Source of the DNA: Halospina denitrificans
GTDB lineage: Bacteria; Pseudomonadota; Gammaproteobacteria; Pseudomonadales; Oleiphilaceae
Direction of reading: 5' to 3'
Assembly (NCBI RefSeq): GCF_004364635.1
Contig: NZ_SOAX01000003.1
Location: 125,538-189,537, forward strand
DNA: 64,000 nucleotides
Part shown: positions 34,109 to 43,538 of the stretch, piece after piece
Layout: every line of letters starts with the position of its first letter
Numbering within the stretch: the stretch's first letter is position 1
The notes under the pieces: model-generated
Databases searched by the model: none
What the model was told of the DNA's origin: nothing
The model's input: the letters and a program-made list of their open reading frames with translations, nothing else
Made by a program: the position numbers and the translations under genes

Positions 34109-34720
34109 ATGCAGTCTATCCGTAGTCTCGCCAAAAACAGCATCCTCCTCGGCGCGCTTGCAATCGCCGCAGGTTCCGCCAATGCCAACCTGATTCAGAA
34201 TGGCAGTTTCGAAAACCCCGATGTTGATACCGGCAGCTGGGCATACTTTTCTTCCAGCGATGTCCCCGGCTGGGACGGCAGCAATATCGAGGTCTGGGAC
34301 AGCTACAACGGCGTCAATGCGTTCGATGGCGTCCAGTTCGCCGAGCTGAATGCTCATCCGGATACAAACAACGCGTTTGAGATCTATCAGGACATCAACA
34401 CTCAGATTGGCCAGTGGTACGACATTTCCTTTGCCTACCGCGCGCGCAATAACGACAGTGAAGAATTCCAGTTCCTGGCAGGCAACAGCAACTGGAACCT
34501 GAATGATCATGCTACAACTGGTTGGAGCCTGTTCTCCGGCGCATTCCAGGCGTCCTCAGCAACGTCGCAGATCAGGTTCCTGAGCGTGACCCCGGAGACC
34601 GGCACCATGGGTAACTTTCTGGACGACGTTCGGGTAACTGCCAAGGTCCCGGAACCGGGAACCCTCGCTCTGCTGGGACTTGGTCTTGCTGGTCTGGGCA
34701 TGGCGCGCCGGCGGCGCTGA
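34109..34720 (+). CDS. PEP-CTERM sorting-domain secreted protein
   Basis: The 203-residue protein has a Sec signal peptide (AIAAGSANA, cleaved near residue 27). The all-beta body opens NLIQNGSFENPDVDTGSW, typical of carbohydrate-binding-like or DUF642-like jelly-roll PEP-CTERM proteins. The C-terminal sorting signal is VPEPGTLALLGLGLAGLG plus an arginine cluster MARRRR. The tail directs transfer to an exosortase, which cuts near the PEP motif; cargo proteins are usually linked to exopolysaccharide and floc formation. No exosortase gene is in the window. AAGGGAG precedes the ATG. The gene is monocistronic with its own promoter and terminator. Confidence 0.92.
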   Translation: MQSIRSLAKNSILLGALAIAAGSANANLIQNGSFENPDVDTGSWAYFSSSDVPGWDGSNIEVWDSYNGVNAFDGVQFAELNAHPDTNNAFEIYQDINTQIGQWYDISFAYRARNNDSEEFQFLAGNSNWNLNDHATTGWSLFSGAFQASSATSQIRFLSVTPETGTMGNFLDDVRVTAKVPEPGTLALLGLGLAGLGMARRRR

Positions 34721-34742
34721 TTCTGCCAGACCCCGTTACACC

Positions 34743-34775
34743 GCATCCGGCCCCAGTGCCGGATGCGCTCGTTTT
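34743..34775 (+). terminator. Intrinsic terminator of the PEP-CTERM gene
   Basis: The 9-bp stem GCATCCGGC / GCCGGATGC (34743-34751 with 34758-34766) has a six-base loop and is followed by GCTCGTTTT, 22 bases after the stop codon. Confidence 0.75.
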
Positions 34776-34789
34776 GGCCCCGGACCGCC

Positions 34790-35644
34790 TCAACGCGTGG
34801 CGTTCAGAACACCGGCGTGATGGCGTAGATGATCCTCGATGAAGCTGGCAATGAAAAAGTAGGAATGGTCGTAATCCGGCTGCGTACGTAACTGCAGCGG
34901 CAGGCGTGCCTGTTCGCAGGCGTCGCGCAGTGCCTCCGGCTGCAGCTGCCCATCGGCGAGGAAGTTGTCCGCATCCCCCTGGTCCACGAGAAGCTCTTTC
35001 ACGCGCGCTCCGCCACGGATCAGTTCACAGGCATCCCACTCCTTCCAACTCTCCCGATCATCCCCCAGGTAGCCACTGAATGCCTTGACGCCCCAGGGGC
35101 AGCGGCTTGGGTTACAGACTGGCGCAAAGGCCGAGACCGAACTGAACAGCTCCGGGTTCCTGAGCGCACAGACCAGAGCGCCGTGGCCGCCCATGGAGTG
35201 GCCGCTGATCGATTTCTGGTCCGTGAGCGGCAGCTGCTCCTCAACCAGCGCCGGCAACTCCCGGGTTACGTAATCGTACATCCGGTAGTGGGCGTTCCAG
35301 GGTTCACGGGTTGCGTTGAGGTAGAATCCGGCGCCGGACCCGAAATCATAGCTGTCATGTTCACCGGGCAGTTCCGTCCCTCTGGGGCTGGTGTCCGGAC
35401 AGACGATGGCCATACCCAGCTCAGCCGCCACGCCGTGCGCGCCGGCCTTCTGCATGAAGTTCTCATCCGTACAGGTCAATCCGGAGAGCCACCAGAGCGC
35501 AGGCACCAGCCGCACTTCCGCCGCCGGGGGCAGATAGACGGCAAAGGTCATTTCACAATCCAGGACACTCGAATAATGCCGGTAACGGCGGTGCCAGCCG
35601 CCAAAACTGCGATTGGCGGATACTTCGGTCAGCATCGACGTCAT
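34790..35644 (-). CDS. fghA: S-formylglutathione hydrolase
   Basis: The 284-residue esterase-D family alpha/beta hydrolase has the nucleophile motif [11 protein letters not shown], the N-terminal signature [16 protein letters not shown] and the catalytic His in [13 protein letters not shown]. It hydrolyses S-formylglutathione to formate and glutathione, the second step of glutathione-dependent formaldehyde detoxification. The start at 35644 is chosen by family alignment ([18 protein letters not shown]). It lies 28 bases downstream of the S-(hydroxymethyl)glutathione dehydrogenase gene, so the pair forms an operon. Confidence 0.93.
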   Translation of the reverse strand: MTSMLTEVSANRSFGGWHRRYRHYSSVLDCEMTFAVYLPPAAEVRLVPALWWLSGLTCTDENFMQKAGAHGVAAELGMAIVCPDTSPRGTELPGEHDSYDFGSGAGFYLNATREPWNAHYRMYDYVTRELPALVEEQLPLTDQKSISGHSMGGHGALVCALRNPELFSSVSAFAPVCNPSRCPWGVKAFSGYLGDDRESWKEWDACELIRGGARVKELLVDQGDADNFLADGQLQPEALRDACEQARLPLQLRTQPDYDHSYFFIASFIEDHLRHHAGVLNATR

Positions 35645-35672
35645 CGTGTTTCCTTCCCCTGCAGCATGAATC

Positions 35673-36869
<1,197 letters not shown>

Positions 36870-38117
36870 TCAGGCGGCCCCCTTGCTCCCCTGCCGATCA
36901 TCATGGCTGCGGATAAAGTCCTTCAGCCGGGGAGCGATGTCATTGCGCCAGTGACTCCCATTGAAGATTCCGTAGTGCCCGACGCCTTCTGCCAGATAAT
37001 ACTCTTTGCGCTCCTCGGGCAGGTTCTCGGCCAGTGTCAGTGCCGCGCGCGTCTGCCCGACTCCGGAGATATCATCCAGTTCCCCCTCAACGGCGAGTAT
37101 GGGGGTCCTGCGTATGGCCGCCGGATCAATATGCCGGCCCCGGGATACCCACTCCCCCTTGGGGAGCGCATGCTTCTGGAACACCAGGTCAATGGTCTGC
37201 AGATAGAACTCCGCGGTGATATCCATCACCGACCGGTACTCCTCATAGAAAGCGCGGGTCTTTTCGGCACTGTCCTCGTCACCCTTGATCAGATGCTCGA
37301 ACAGCTTCCGGTGCTTGAGAACGTGGTCGCCCAGATTCATGGTCATAAAACCGGCCAGCTGCAGGAAGCCTGGGTAGACACGGCGCATCATGCCCGCATG
37401 GGGCGGCGTCACAAGGGTAATCACACGCTTCTGGAACCAGGAAAGCGGCCGGGTGGTGGCAAGCTCGTTCACCTGGGTGGGCGCCTCCCGGGTATCAATG
37501 GGACCGCCCATCAACGTCATGCTGGCCGGGGTGCAGGGGTGGCCCTCCGCCTCCATCAGGCACACAGCGCCATAGACGGGCACCGCTGGCTGACAGACAG
37601 CCAGGACATGGGTGTTCGGACCGAGCTCGCTGAGCCAGTCGATCAGGTAGTCCACATAATCATCCAGGTCGAAATGCCCCTCCGACAAAGGCACATCCCG
37701 CGCGTCACGCCAGTCAGTGATGTAGACGTCATGGTCCGGCAGCAGCGCTTCGACAGTACCACGCAGCAGCGTCGCAAAATGGCCGGAAAGCGGTGCGACA
37801 ATCAATATACGAGGATCCCCGGGCCGGTCACACTCCCTCTCAAAGTGCTTGAGCTGGCCAAAGGACTTGCGATGACAGATGGTTTCATGGACCGGCACGG
37901 ATCGCCCATTGATCCAGGTCTCATCCAGGCCAAAGCGCGGTTTGCCATAGCGCCGAGTCAGGTGCTCGACCATATCGAAGCTCGCCGCCACCGACCGACC
38001 CACCGGGGTCCCCCCGATGGGATTCATCGGATGGCGCATCATGCGCAGCCCCTGATCCGCGACGTAATGCACCGGCGCCAGGGTCGAATGCTGGAATTCG
38101 TACAACGTATACAACAT
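36870..38117 (-). CDS. phaZ: Intracellular polyhydroxyalkanoate (PHB) depolymerase
   Basis: The 415-residue cytosolic depolymerase has the family opening MLYTLYEFQHSTLAP and the nucleophile in LAVCQPAVP (Cys175), the cysteine-type box of PhaZ1-like intracellular enzymes rather than a lipase serine box. The C-terminal catalytic His region is EGVGHYGIFNGSHWR. It releases 3-hydroxybutyrate from native PHB granules. The gene is divergent from the 3-hydroxybutyrate dehydrogenase gene, giving an adjacent two-step mobilisation route. No signal peptide, as expected for an intracellular enzyme. Confidence 0.92.
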   Translation of the reverse strand: MLYTLYEFQHSTLAPVHYVADQGLRMMRHPMNPIGGTPVGRSVAASFDMVEHLTRRYGKPRFGLDETWINGRSVPVHETICHRKSFGQLKHFERECDRPGDPRILIVAPLSGHFATLLRGTVEALLPDHDVYITDWRDARDVPLSEGHFDLDDYVDYLIDWLSELGPNTHVLAVCQPAVPVYGAVCLMEAEGHPCTPASMTLMGGPIDTREAPTQVNELATTRPLSWFQKRVITLVTPPHAGMMRRVYPGFLQLAGFMTMNLGDHVLKHRKLFEHLIKGDEDSAEKTRAFYEEYRSVMDITAEFYLQTIDLVFQKHALPKGEWVSRGRHIDPAAIRRTPILAVEGELDDISGVGQTRAALTLAENLPEERKEYYLAEGVGHYGIFNGSHWRNDIAPRLKDFIRSHDDRQGSKGAA

Positions 38118-38234
38118 GATGGTACCTGCCTCTTCCGGAATCTGGGACTGCCCTATCGAGTCTTGATTCGCGGAGAGCGCGTGTCAACTTTATATTGAAC
38201 AATAAATTTCGAACATTCAGAGGGAGCACGCATC
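38118..38234. promoter_or_regulatory. Divergent promoter region between phaZ and bdhA
   Basis: The 117 bases contain an AT-rich core (38188-38214, with TATATTGAACAATAAATTTCG) unlike the surrounding GC-rich DNA, suited to promoters for both outward genes. A ribosome-binding site GAGGGAG precedes bdhA. Confidence 0.5.
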
Positions 38235-39026
38235 ATGACCGGACTCAAGGGGCTCAACGCTGTGATAACGGGTTCCACCAGCGGCATAGGCCTGGGCATT
38301 GCCAGGGGGCTGGCCGAGAGTGGTATGAACGTTGTCATCAATGGCATGGGGTCGTCGGAGGAAAAGCAGGCAATTTCGAAACAGATCGAAGCGGACAGCG
38401 GCGTGAAGGCGCCAGTATTCGATGCGGATCTGACCATGGGCGCGGAGGCCCGCGGCCTTATCGAACAGGCCCTGGATAGTCTTGGCAGCGTCGACGTTCT
38501 GGTCAATAACGCCGGCGTGCAGCACGTCAGCTGCATTGAAGAGTTCCCCGAGGACAAATGGGACCAGATCATCAACCTCAATCTCTCAGCCAGCTTCCAT
38601 ACCACCAAGGCGGCATTGCCCGGCATGCGCCAGCAGGGTTACGGGCGCATCATCAACATTGCCAGCGCGCACGGCCTGGTTGCTTCCCCCTACAAGTCGG
38701 CTTATGTGGCCGCCAAACATGGGGTTGTGGGCCTGACCCGGACCATTGGACTGGAGGTCGCCGAAGAACCGGATCTGACGGCCAATGCCATCTGCCCGGC
38801 CTACGTGCGAACGCCACTGGTGGAGGGGCAGATCGCCGACCAGGCGAAGGCGCACGGCATGAGCGAGGAGCAGGTAATCCGGGACGTCATACTGGCCGCA
38901 CAGCCGAACAAGCGGTTCGCGACCATCGACGAGCTCGTGGCTTTCACCCGCCTGCTCTGCAGCCATGAGGGGCGCTCGTTCAATGGGGCAGCCCTGCCCA
39001 TGGACGGTGCCTGGACGGCGCGGTGA
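38235..39026 (+). CDS. bdhA: 3-hydroxybutyrate dehydrogenase
   Basis: The 263-residue short-chain dehydrogenase has the cofactor loop TGSTSGIGLGIA, NNAGVQHV, catalytic Ser in IINIASAHGL, YxxxK as YVAAKHGVVGLTR, and a C-terminal GAALPMDGAWTAR. The insert VRTPLVEGQIADQAKAHGMS is characteristic of bacterial D-3-hydroxybutyrate dehydrogenases. It converts 3-hydroxybutyrate from PHB breakdown to acetoacetate with NAD+. Divergent from phaZ. Confidence 0.92.
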   Translation: MTGLKGLNAVITGSTSGIGLGIARGLAESGMNVVINGMGSSEEKQAISKQIEADSGVKAPVFDADLTMGAEARGLIEQALDSLGSVDVLVNNAGVQHVSCIEEFPEDKWDQIINLNLSASFHTTKAALPGMRQQGYGRIINIASAHGLVASPYKSAYVAAKHGVVGLTRTIGLEVAEEPDLTANAICPAYVRTPLVEGQIADQAKAHGMSEEQVIRDVILAAQPNKRFATIDELVAFTRLLCSHEGRSFNGAALPMDGAWTAR

Positions 39027-39036
39027 GACAGCCTTT

Positions 39037-40116
39037 ATGAGGAAATCCCGGCCACGGACCAACCTGTTACCCGGGCTGATCACGATCATGGTGTTATCTC
39101 TGATGAGCAATGGCTGCAGCAGCAATCGACATTACGATCCGGACAAGCCTCATCACACCGAGGATGGGTTCAGGAACAACTATCCCGTTGAAAGGCCGGG
39201 TGGCATGGATTTCCTGAGCTGGCAGTGGAACCGTTGGTGGGAAGGGCTGCCCAAGCCACCGGAGGCCCCCATCCAACCAACAGAGCCGGAGCTGGGCTTT
39301 ATCCAGAACAACCGGGAAGACATCGCCGTGACCTGGGTCGGGCACGCCACTGTTCTGCTTCAGATCGACGGTATCAATGTGCTGACCGACCCCCAGTTCT
39401 CCGAACGGGCATCGCCCGTCTCCTTTGCCGGACCGCCGCGACACCAACGCCCGGGCGTTGCCCTGTCGGAACTTCCGCACATTGATGCGGTGGTCATCTC
39501 CCACGCCCATTACGATCACCTGGATCTGTTCTCGGTGCGCGCCCTCTACGAACAGGCGGGTGGCCCACCGGAATTTTTCCTGCCGCTGGGCATGGGGGCC
39601 TGGTTCACTGAAAACGTGACGGGCGGTAATGCCACGCATCTTACCGAGATGGACTGGTGGGAGCAGGCCTCCATACAGGGCCTGGAACTGCAGTTCCTGC
39701 CGGTCCAGCACTGGAGTTCGCGCACACCCTGGGACGAGAACGAGATGCTCTGGGGCGCCTGGGGTATCTCAAGTCCGGAATTTTCCTTCCTTTTCGGTGG
39801 CGACTTCGGCTACTCCCCTGACCTGAAAGACATTGGCGAACGTGTTGGGGGCTTTGATCTGGCAGCGATCCCCATTGGGGCCTACGAGCCACGCTGGTTC
39901 ATGAAATCCCACCACGTGAACCCGCAAGAGGCCGTCCAGGCCCACCGGGACATTGGCGCAAACCAGTCCTTCGCGATTCACTGGGGGACCTTTGAGGGCC
40001 TGACCGACGAACCCCTGGACGAGCCGCCGCGGAAGCTGGCGAAGGCCAGGGAGGCCGCGGGGCTCCCTGAGGCTGAGTTCCGTGTCCTCAGCCATGGCGA
40101 GACGTTCCGCCCCTGA
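39037..40116 (+). CDS. MBL-fold metallo-hydrolase lipoprotein
   Basis: The 359-residue protein has a lipoprotein signal (SLMSNGCSS, Cys about 25) and a metallo-beta-lactamase fold with SHAHYDHLD, further metal ligands in LPVQHWSSR, GGDFGYSP and a final AIHWGTF. The family layout resembles UlaG or N-acylphosphatidylethanolamine phospholipase D-like hydrolases, so a phospholipid or lactone substrate at the envelope is possible. The ATG at 39037 lies 10 bases after the bdhA stop, so the gene is probably co-transcribed with bdhA. Confidence 0.85.
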   Translation: MRKSRPRTNLLPGLITIMVLSLMSNGCSSNRHYDPDKPHHTEDGFRNNYPVERPGGMDFLSWQWNRWWEGLPKPPEAPIQPTEPELGFIQNNREDIAVTWVGHATVLLQIDGINVLTDPQFSERASPVSFAGPPRHQRPGVALSELPHIDAVVISHAHYDHLDLFSVRALYEQAGGPPEFFLPLGMGAWFTENVTGGNATHLTEMDWWEQASIQGLELQFLPVQHWSSRTPWDENEMLWGAWGISSPEFSFLFGGDFGYSPDLKDIGERVGGFDLAAIPIGAYEPRWFMKSHHVNPQEAVQAHRDIGANQSFAIHWGTFEGLTDEPLDEPPRKLAKAREAAGLPEAEFRVLSHGETFRP

Positions 40117-40261
40117 AAACGGCACTGGCCCTATTTCCCTCGTGTATCGGATATCTTTGTCGGCGTTATACGCTTGGTGATACTGTCGGAGGAGCGGTAA
40201 GTGAGGACGTAACCCCTCTCGAACATCCCGATAACCTTTTTATGATGGAGTGGGAGCAAGC

Positions 40262-41251
40262 ATGGAAACCCGATCTTTCGGAAACACGGATATTCAGGTG
40301 ACACCAGTCGGCCTCGGAACCTGGGCCATTGGTGGCTGGATGTGGGGCGGAACGGATGAAGCCCAATCCATCGATACGATTCACAGGGCGGTCGACAAGG
40401 GCATCGGCCTGGTCGATACGGCGCCGGTATACGGGTTTGGCCGCTCGGAAGAGATTGTGGGCAAAGCCCTGGCTGGTGGGCGCCGCGACAGGGTAGCCCT
40501 GGCCACGAAGGTCGCCCTGAACTGGAATGACGATCACGACAAGGTCTGGCGTGATGCCACTTCAGCCCGCATTGAGCGGGAGGTTGAGGATTCGCTGAAA
40601 CGTCTGCAGACGGACCGGATCGACATCTACCAGGTCCATTGGCCAGACCCCAAGACGCCCATGGAAGAGACCGCGCGGGCCCTGGAAAAGCTCTACCAGG
40701 CGGGGAAGATCCGCGCCATCGGCGTGAGCAATTTCACCCCTGCGCAGATGGACGAAATCAGCAAAATTGTGCCCCTGCACAGCCTGCAGCCCCCCTATAA
40801 CCTTTTCGAGCGGGATATCGAAGAGGAGATCCTTCCATACTGCCGGGAACATGGCATTGCGACCATTACTTACGGCGGGCTGTGCCGTGGTCTGCTGACC
40901 GGCAAGATGCGTGAAGATACGGAGTTTACCGGTGATGATCTGCGAAAGAACGATCCCAAGTTCCAGGGGGATCGCTATCGCCAGTACCTCAATGCGGTAA
41001 CGGAACTGGATGCGTTTGCGCGTGAGCGCTACCAGAAGAATGTGCTGGCCCTGGCGCTTCGCTGGCTGGTGGACCAGCCGGGTGTCACGACAGCGCTCTG
41101 GGGCGCGCGGAGGCCCGAACAACTCGATCCGGTTGATGACATCGAAGGCTGGTCGCTCGACAGGGAAGCATTTGATGCGATTGATGCGATTCTCGCCAGA
41201 TGCATCAAGGATCCTGTTGGACCCGAGTTCATGGCGCCACCCACCCGGTAG
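40262..41251 (+). CDS. Aldo/keto reductase
   Basis: The 329-residue (beta/alpha)8 NADPH-dependent oxidoreductase has the N-terminal signature PVGLGTWAIGGWMWGG and catalytic tetrad Asp and Tyr in DTAPVYGFGRSEE, Lys in LATKVAL and His in IYQVHWPD. The cofactor segment is ALRWLVDQPGVTTALWGARRPEQ. The carbonyl substrate cannot be assigned. ATG at 40262 is preferred to a GTG at 40250 because GGAGTGGGAGC lies in the right position upstream. It ends 13 bases from the convergent TIGR03545 gene. Confidence 0.88.
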   Translation: METRSFGNTDIQVTPVGLGTWAIGGWMWGGTDEAQSIDTIHRAVDKGIGLVDTAPVYGFGRSEEIVGKALAGGRRDRVALATKVALNWNDDHDKVWRDATSARIEREVEDSLKRLQTDRIDIYQVHWPDPKTPMEETARALEKLYQAGKIRAIGVSNFTPAQMDEISKIVPLHSLQPPYNLFERDIEEEILPYCREHGIATITYGGLCRGLLTGKMREDTEFTGDDLRKNDPKFQGDRYRQYLNAVTELDAFARERYQKNVLALALRWLVDQPGVTTALWGARRPEQLDPVDDIEGWSLDREAFDAIDAILARCIKDPVGPEFMAPPTR

Positions 41252-41264
41252 TGTCCGCAGACTC

Positions 41265-42956
41265 CTAAGGCCTTATGTCCTTCAGCGCTTTGCGCCGCTG
41301 GTCAATCTGTTCGCGGTATTCATCCAGCGCTTCCTGGCGTCCGGCCAGGGATTCAAGTTCAGGCCCCAGTTCTGCGCGTAATCTGTTTTCCAGCGCCTGC
41401 CGAGCCTCAGCCAGTTCGCCGCGAACCTCATCTCCCAGCGCCTTGCCAATAATCTGGTCAAGATTGGAGTTGAGGCTGATTTCCGGACTACCCAGGGTGC
41501 CGCCCACGCCCAGGTCCATGCGAAAAGAAGAAACCCCTTCAATGGCCCGGGCCAGCCGCTGAACAACCTCACCGGATTCCTCGGCGCCGGCCGCGAAGCT
41601 GGCCTGACTGACCTCTGTATTCACGGTCGCATCCAAGTCCCCGCCGGTGACGCTCAGGTTGCCATCAATATTCGCCTTACCCTCTTCCAGCACAATGGGA
41701 AGTTTCGAGCTGCCAGAGAAAGTGGCGTCCTTGAGGGTCAGCTGGCGCACTTTGAAATCCAGCTGATCACGGCCCGGCTCCTCGCGGTGATCAAAGGTCC
41801 CGTCCACCTCAAGGGTCGCGCCTGCCTCGTCGGTGCCATCGAGCTCCAGCGTCATGGGTTTGCCCCATATCGCCGGTTCTCGGGTTATATCCCGGATACT
41901 GCCGTCGAAGTCCACGTTACTGGCGCCCATCCGTGCCACGCCATCCACAGCCGCACGCTTGACCAGGAAACCAGGTAGGGGCTCTTCCTCGGGGAAGCGG
42001 ATGTCCTCCCCTTCACCGCGCGGTGGGCCGGTTTCCTCTTCCGTCTCGCGACCGGCCATGTGCCTGGATGCGAGACGATAGCCGGTAAGCCCGTTATCCA
42101 CCCAACGGCTGAGCTGCTCGCCCATCAGCTGACGGGTTACCCCCTGAAAGCCCTCATCCAGCCCGCTGGCCGCCATGAGCCGCTCAGCCTCCCGCGCGGG
42201 CAGGTTACGGGCCTGTTCGGCCAGTTCGCTCAACCGTTGACGGTCGCTTTTCAACCGATCATCAAGGCTGCTCACGCGCTCAAGGTCGCCGTCGATATCC
42301 TTTTTCAACTCGCGCACGCCTGCGACACGACTCAATGGATTCTTCTCCTTGAGTTCATCCCAGCGCTCACGATAGTTATCGACACTGTCGCCGCTCGGCA
42401 GGCTCTCAATGTGGTCGTTCCAGCCCTGCTCGATCTCCCTGGCTTCCGCGTCCAGTTCGTCCACCTTACCGGCCAGACGTTCGCGTTCCTCGTCGACGAT
42501 CCTGTCGGGATCAGGCATTTCCATACCCGGCAGAACACTGCCGATATCAAAACCCTCGTCGCCGTCCTGGCCCGCCTCTTCCTTGCGTGAAAAAAGCCGG
42601 CCTTCGATAGCACCGCTCTCACTGCGCTCGGTGCCAAAACGCAGCCCTTCCACAGCCATTGTCTCGGCGATGAACTGGCGGCGCATCAGCGCATAGCCAT
42701 CCAGCGCCATCTCGATGCGCCCTGCTTCCGTGATGTTGCGCATGGGCTCGTTGGGGTTGGTCACCTGGAGGCGATTAAGCTTGAGCGTCACCGGATTCAG
42801 GCCCAGATCGACACTGTCCAGCTCCACCTTCGCCCCCACGGCCTGGGTGCCGGCGAACTCAATACTCCACTCGATCAGCGGATTCGTGACCAGCCACAGC
42901 ACCAGGATAATGGCGGCAAAGACACCCAGCCCCCACCAGCGTATCCATTGGGTCAT
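41265..42956 (-). CDS. TIGR03545 family AsmA-like membrane protein
   Basis: The 563-residue protein has one N-terminal membrane helix (GLGVFAAIILVLWLVTN), then WSIEFAGTQAVGAKVELDSVDLGLNPVTLKLNRLQVTN, the AsmA-like opening of TIGR03545. A long coiled coil (about 150-270 and at the C terminus) and beta-rich segments near 370-470 follow. It is expected to sit in the inner membrane with a periplasmic body. The function is not established; AsmA-type proteins are tied to lipid or outer-membrane homeostasis. It is paired with the TIGR03546 gene 15 bases upstream, as in other gammaproteobacteria. Confidence 0.82.
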   Translation of the reverse strand: MTQWIRWWGLGVFAAIILVLWLVTNPLIEWSIEFAGTQAVGAKVELDSVDLGLNPVTLKLNRLQVTNPNEPMRNITEAGRIEMALDGYALMRRQFIAETMAVEGLRFGTERSESGAIEGRLFSRKEEAGQDGDEGFDIGSVLPGMEMPDPDRIVDEERERLAGKVDELDAEAREIEQGWNDHIESLPSGDSVDNYRERWDELKEKNPLSRVAGVRELKKDIDGDLERVSSLDDRLKSDRQRLSELAEQARNLPAREAERLMAASGLDEGFQGVTRQLMGEQLSRWVDNGLTGYRLASRHMAGRETEEETGPPRGEGEDIRFPEEEPLPGFLVKRAAVDGVARMGASNVDFDGSIRDITREPAIWGKPMTLELDGTDEAGATLEVDGTFDHREEPGRDQLDFKVRQLTLKDATFSGSSKLPIVLEEGKANIDGNLSVTGGDLDATVNTEVSQASFAAGAEESGEVVQRLARAIEGVSSFRMDLGVGGTLGSPEISLNSNLDQIIGKALGDEVRGELAEARQALENRLRAELGPELESLAGRQEALDEYREQIDQRRKALKDIRP

Positions 42957-42971
42957 AAAAGACTCCGTTAA

Positions 42972-43490
42972 TCAGTGACTCATGGAAGAGTAGATGTCGT
43001 AGAACTTGCCGCCCCACTTGCTGCTCTTCAGCGCCAGCATCAGGCGTGATTTCTCGATACGCGCTTTCAGATGCTCGCGGTAGTTGCGGACAATGAAGAT
43101 AACGCCGAAAAACACCGGAACGGCCAGCAACAGTGCAATCACCACCTGCCCCAGCAGCACGGTATTGTTAAAGCCGAGGAAGCGCCAGAAGCCGGTGTTG
43201 TACATGGCCGTCCACAGACCTTCCAGCATGCCGGCCTCGAGCAGCGTCTTGCCCAGGCTGTGCGCCAGCGGATCCAGAAGCCAGGCAATACCGGAAAACA
43301 GGGCGAAACTGACCAGAAACAGGCTCAGATTCACACGCAGCACAAGCACCAGAAGCAACAGGAACAGATTATGCGGCGCCCCCAGTGGCGAGAGCCCCAT
43401 GAAAAGCGCCAGCAACACCGCAGCCGCAATCTGCGCTGGCGAGGTTTCCGAGTTCAACACTTTCAGGATGCGAGCGAGAATGCCGAGCAC
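42972..43490 (-). CDS. TIGR03546 family membrane protein
   Basis: The 172-residue integral membrane protein has three or four hydrophobic segments. The N-terminal MLGILARILKVLNSETSPAQ and ALFMGLSPLGAPHNLFLLLLVLVLRVN are diagnostic of TIGR03546. It is co-transcribed with TIGR03545, the two probably forming a membrane complex of unknown role. The upstream gap to the EctC-ATP-grasp gene is 48 bases, so read-through from that operon is possible. Confidence 0.85.
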   Translation of the reverse strand: MLGILARILKVLNSETSPAQIAAAVLLALFMGLSPLGAPHNLFLLLLVLVLRVNLSLFLVSFALFSGIAWLLDPLAHSLGKTLLEAGMLEGLWTAMYNTGFWRFLGFNNTVLLGQVVIALLLAVPVFFGVIFIVRNYREHLKARIEKSRLMLALKSSKWGGKFYDIYSSMSH

Positions 43491-43538
43491 CTTCCATACT
43501 CCTTTGAGCAGTTACCGGATTTGGGGTTCAGGATATTC

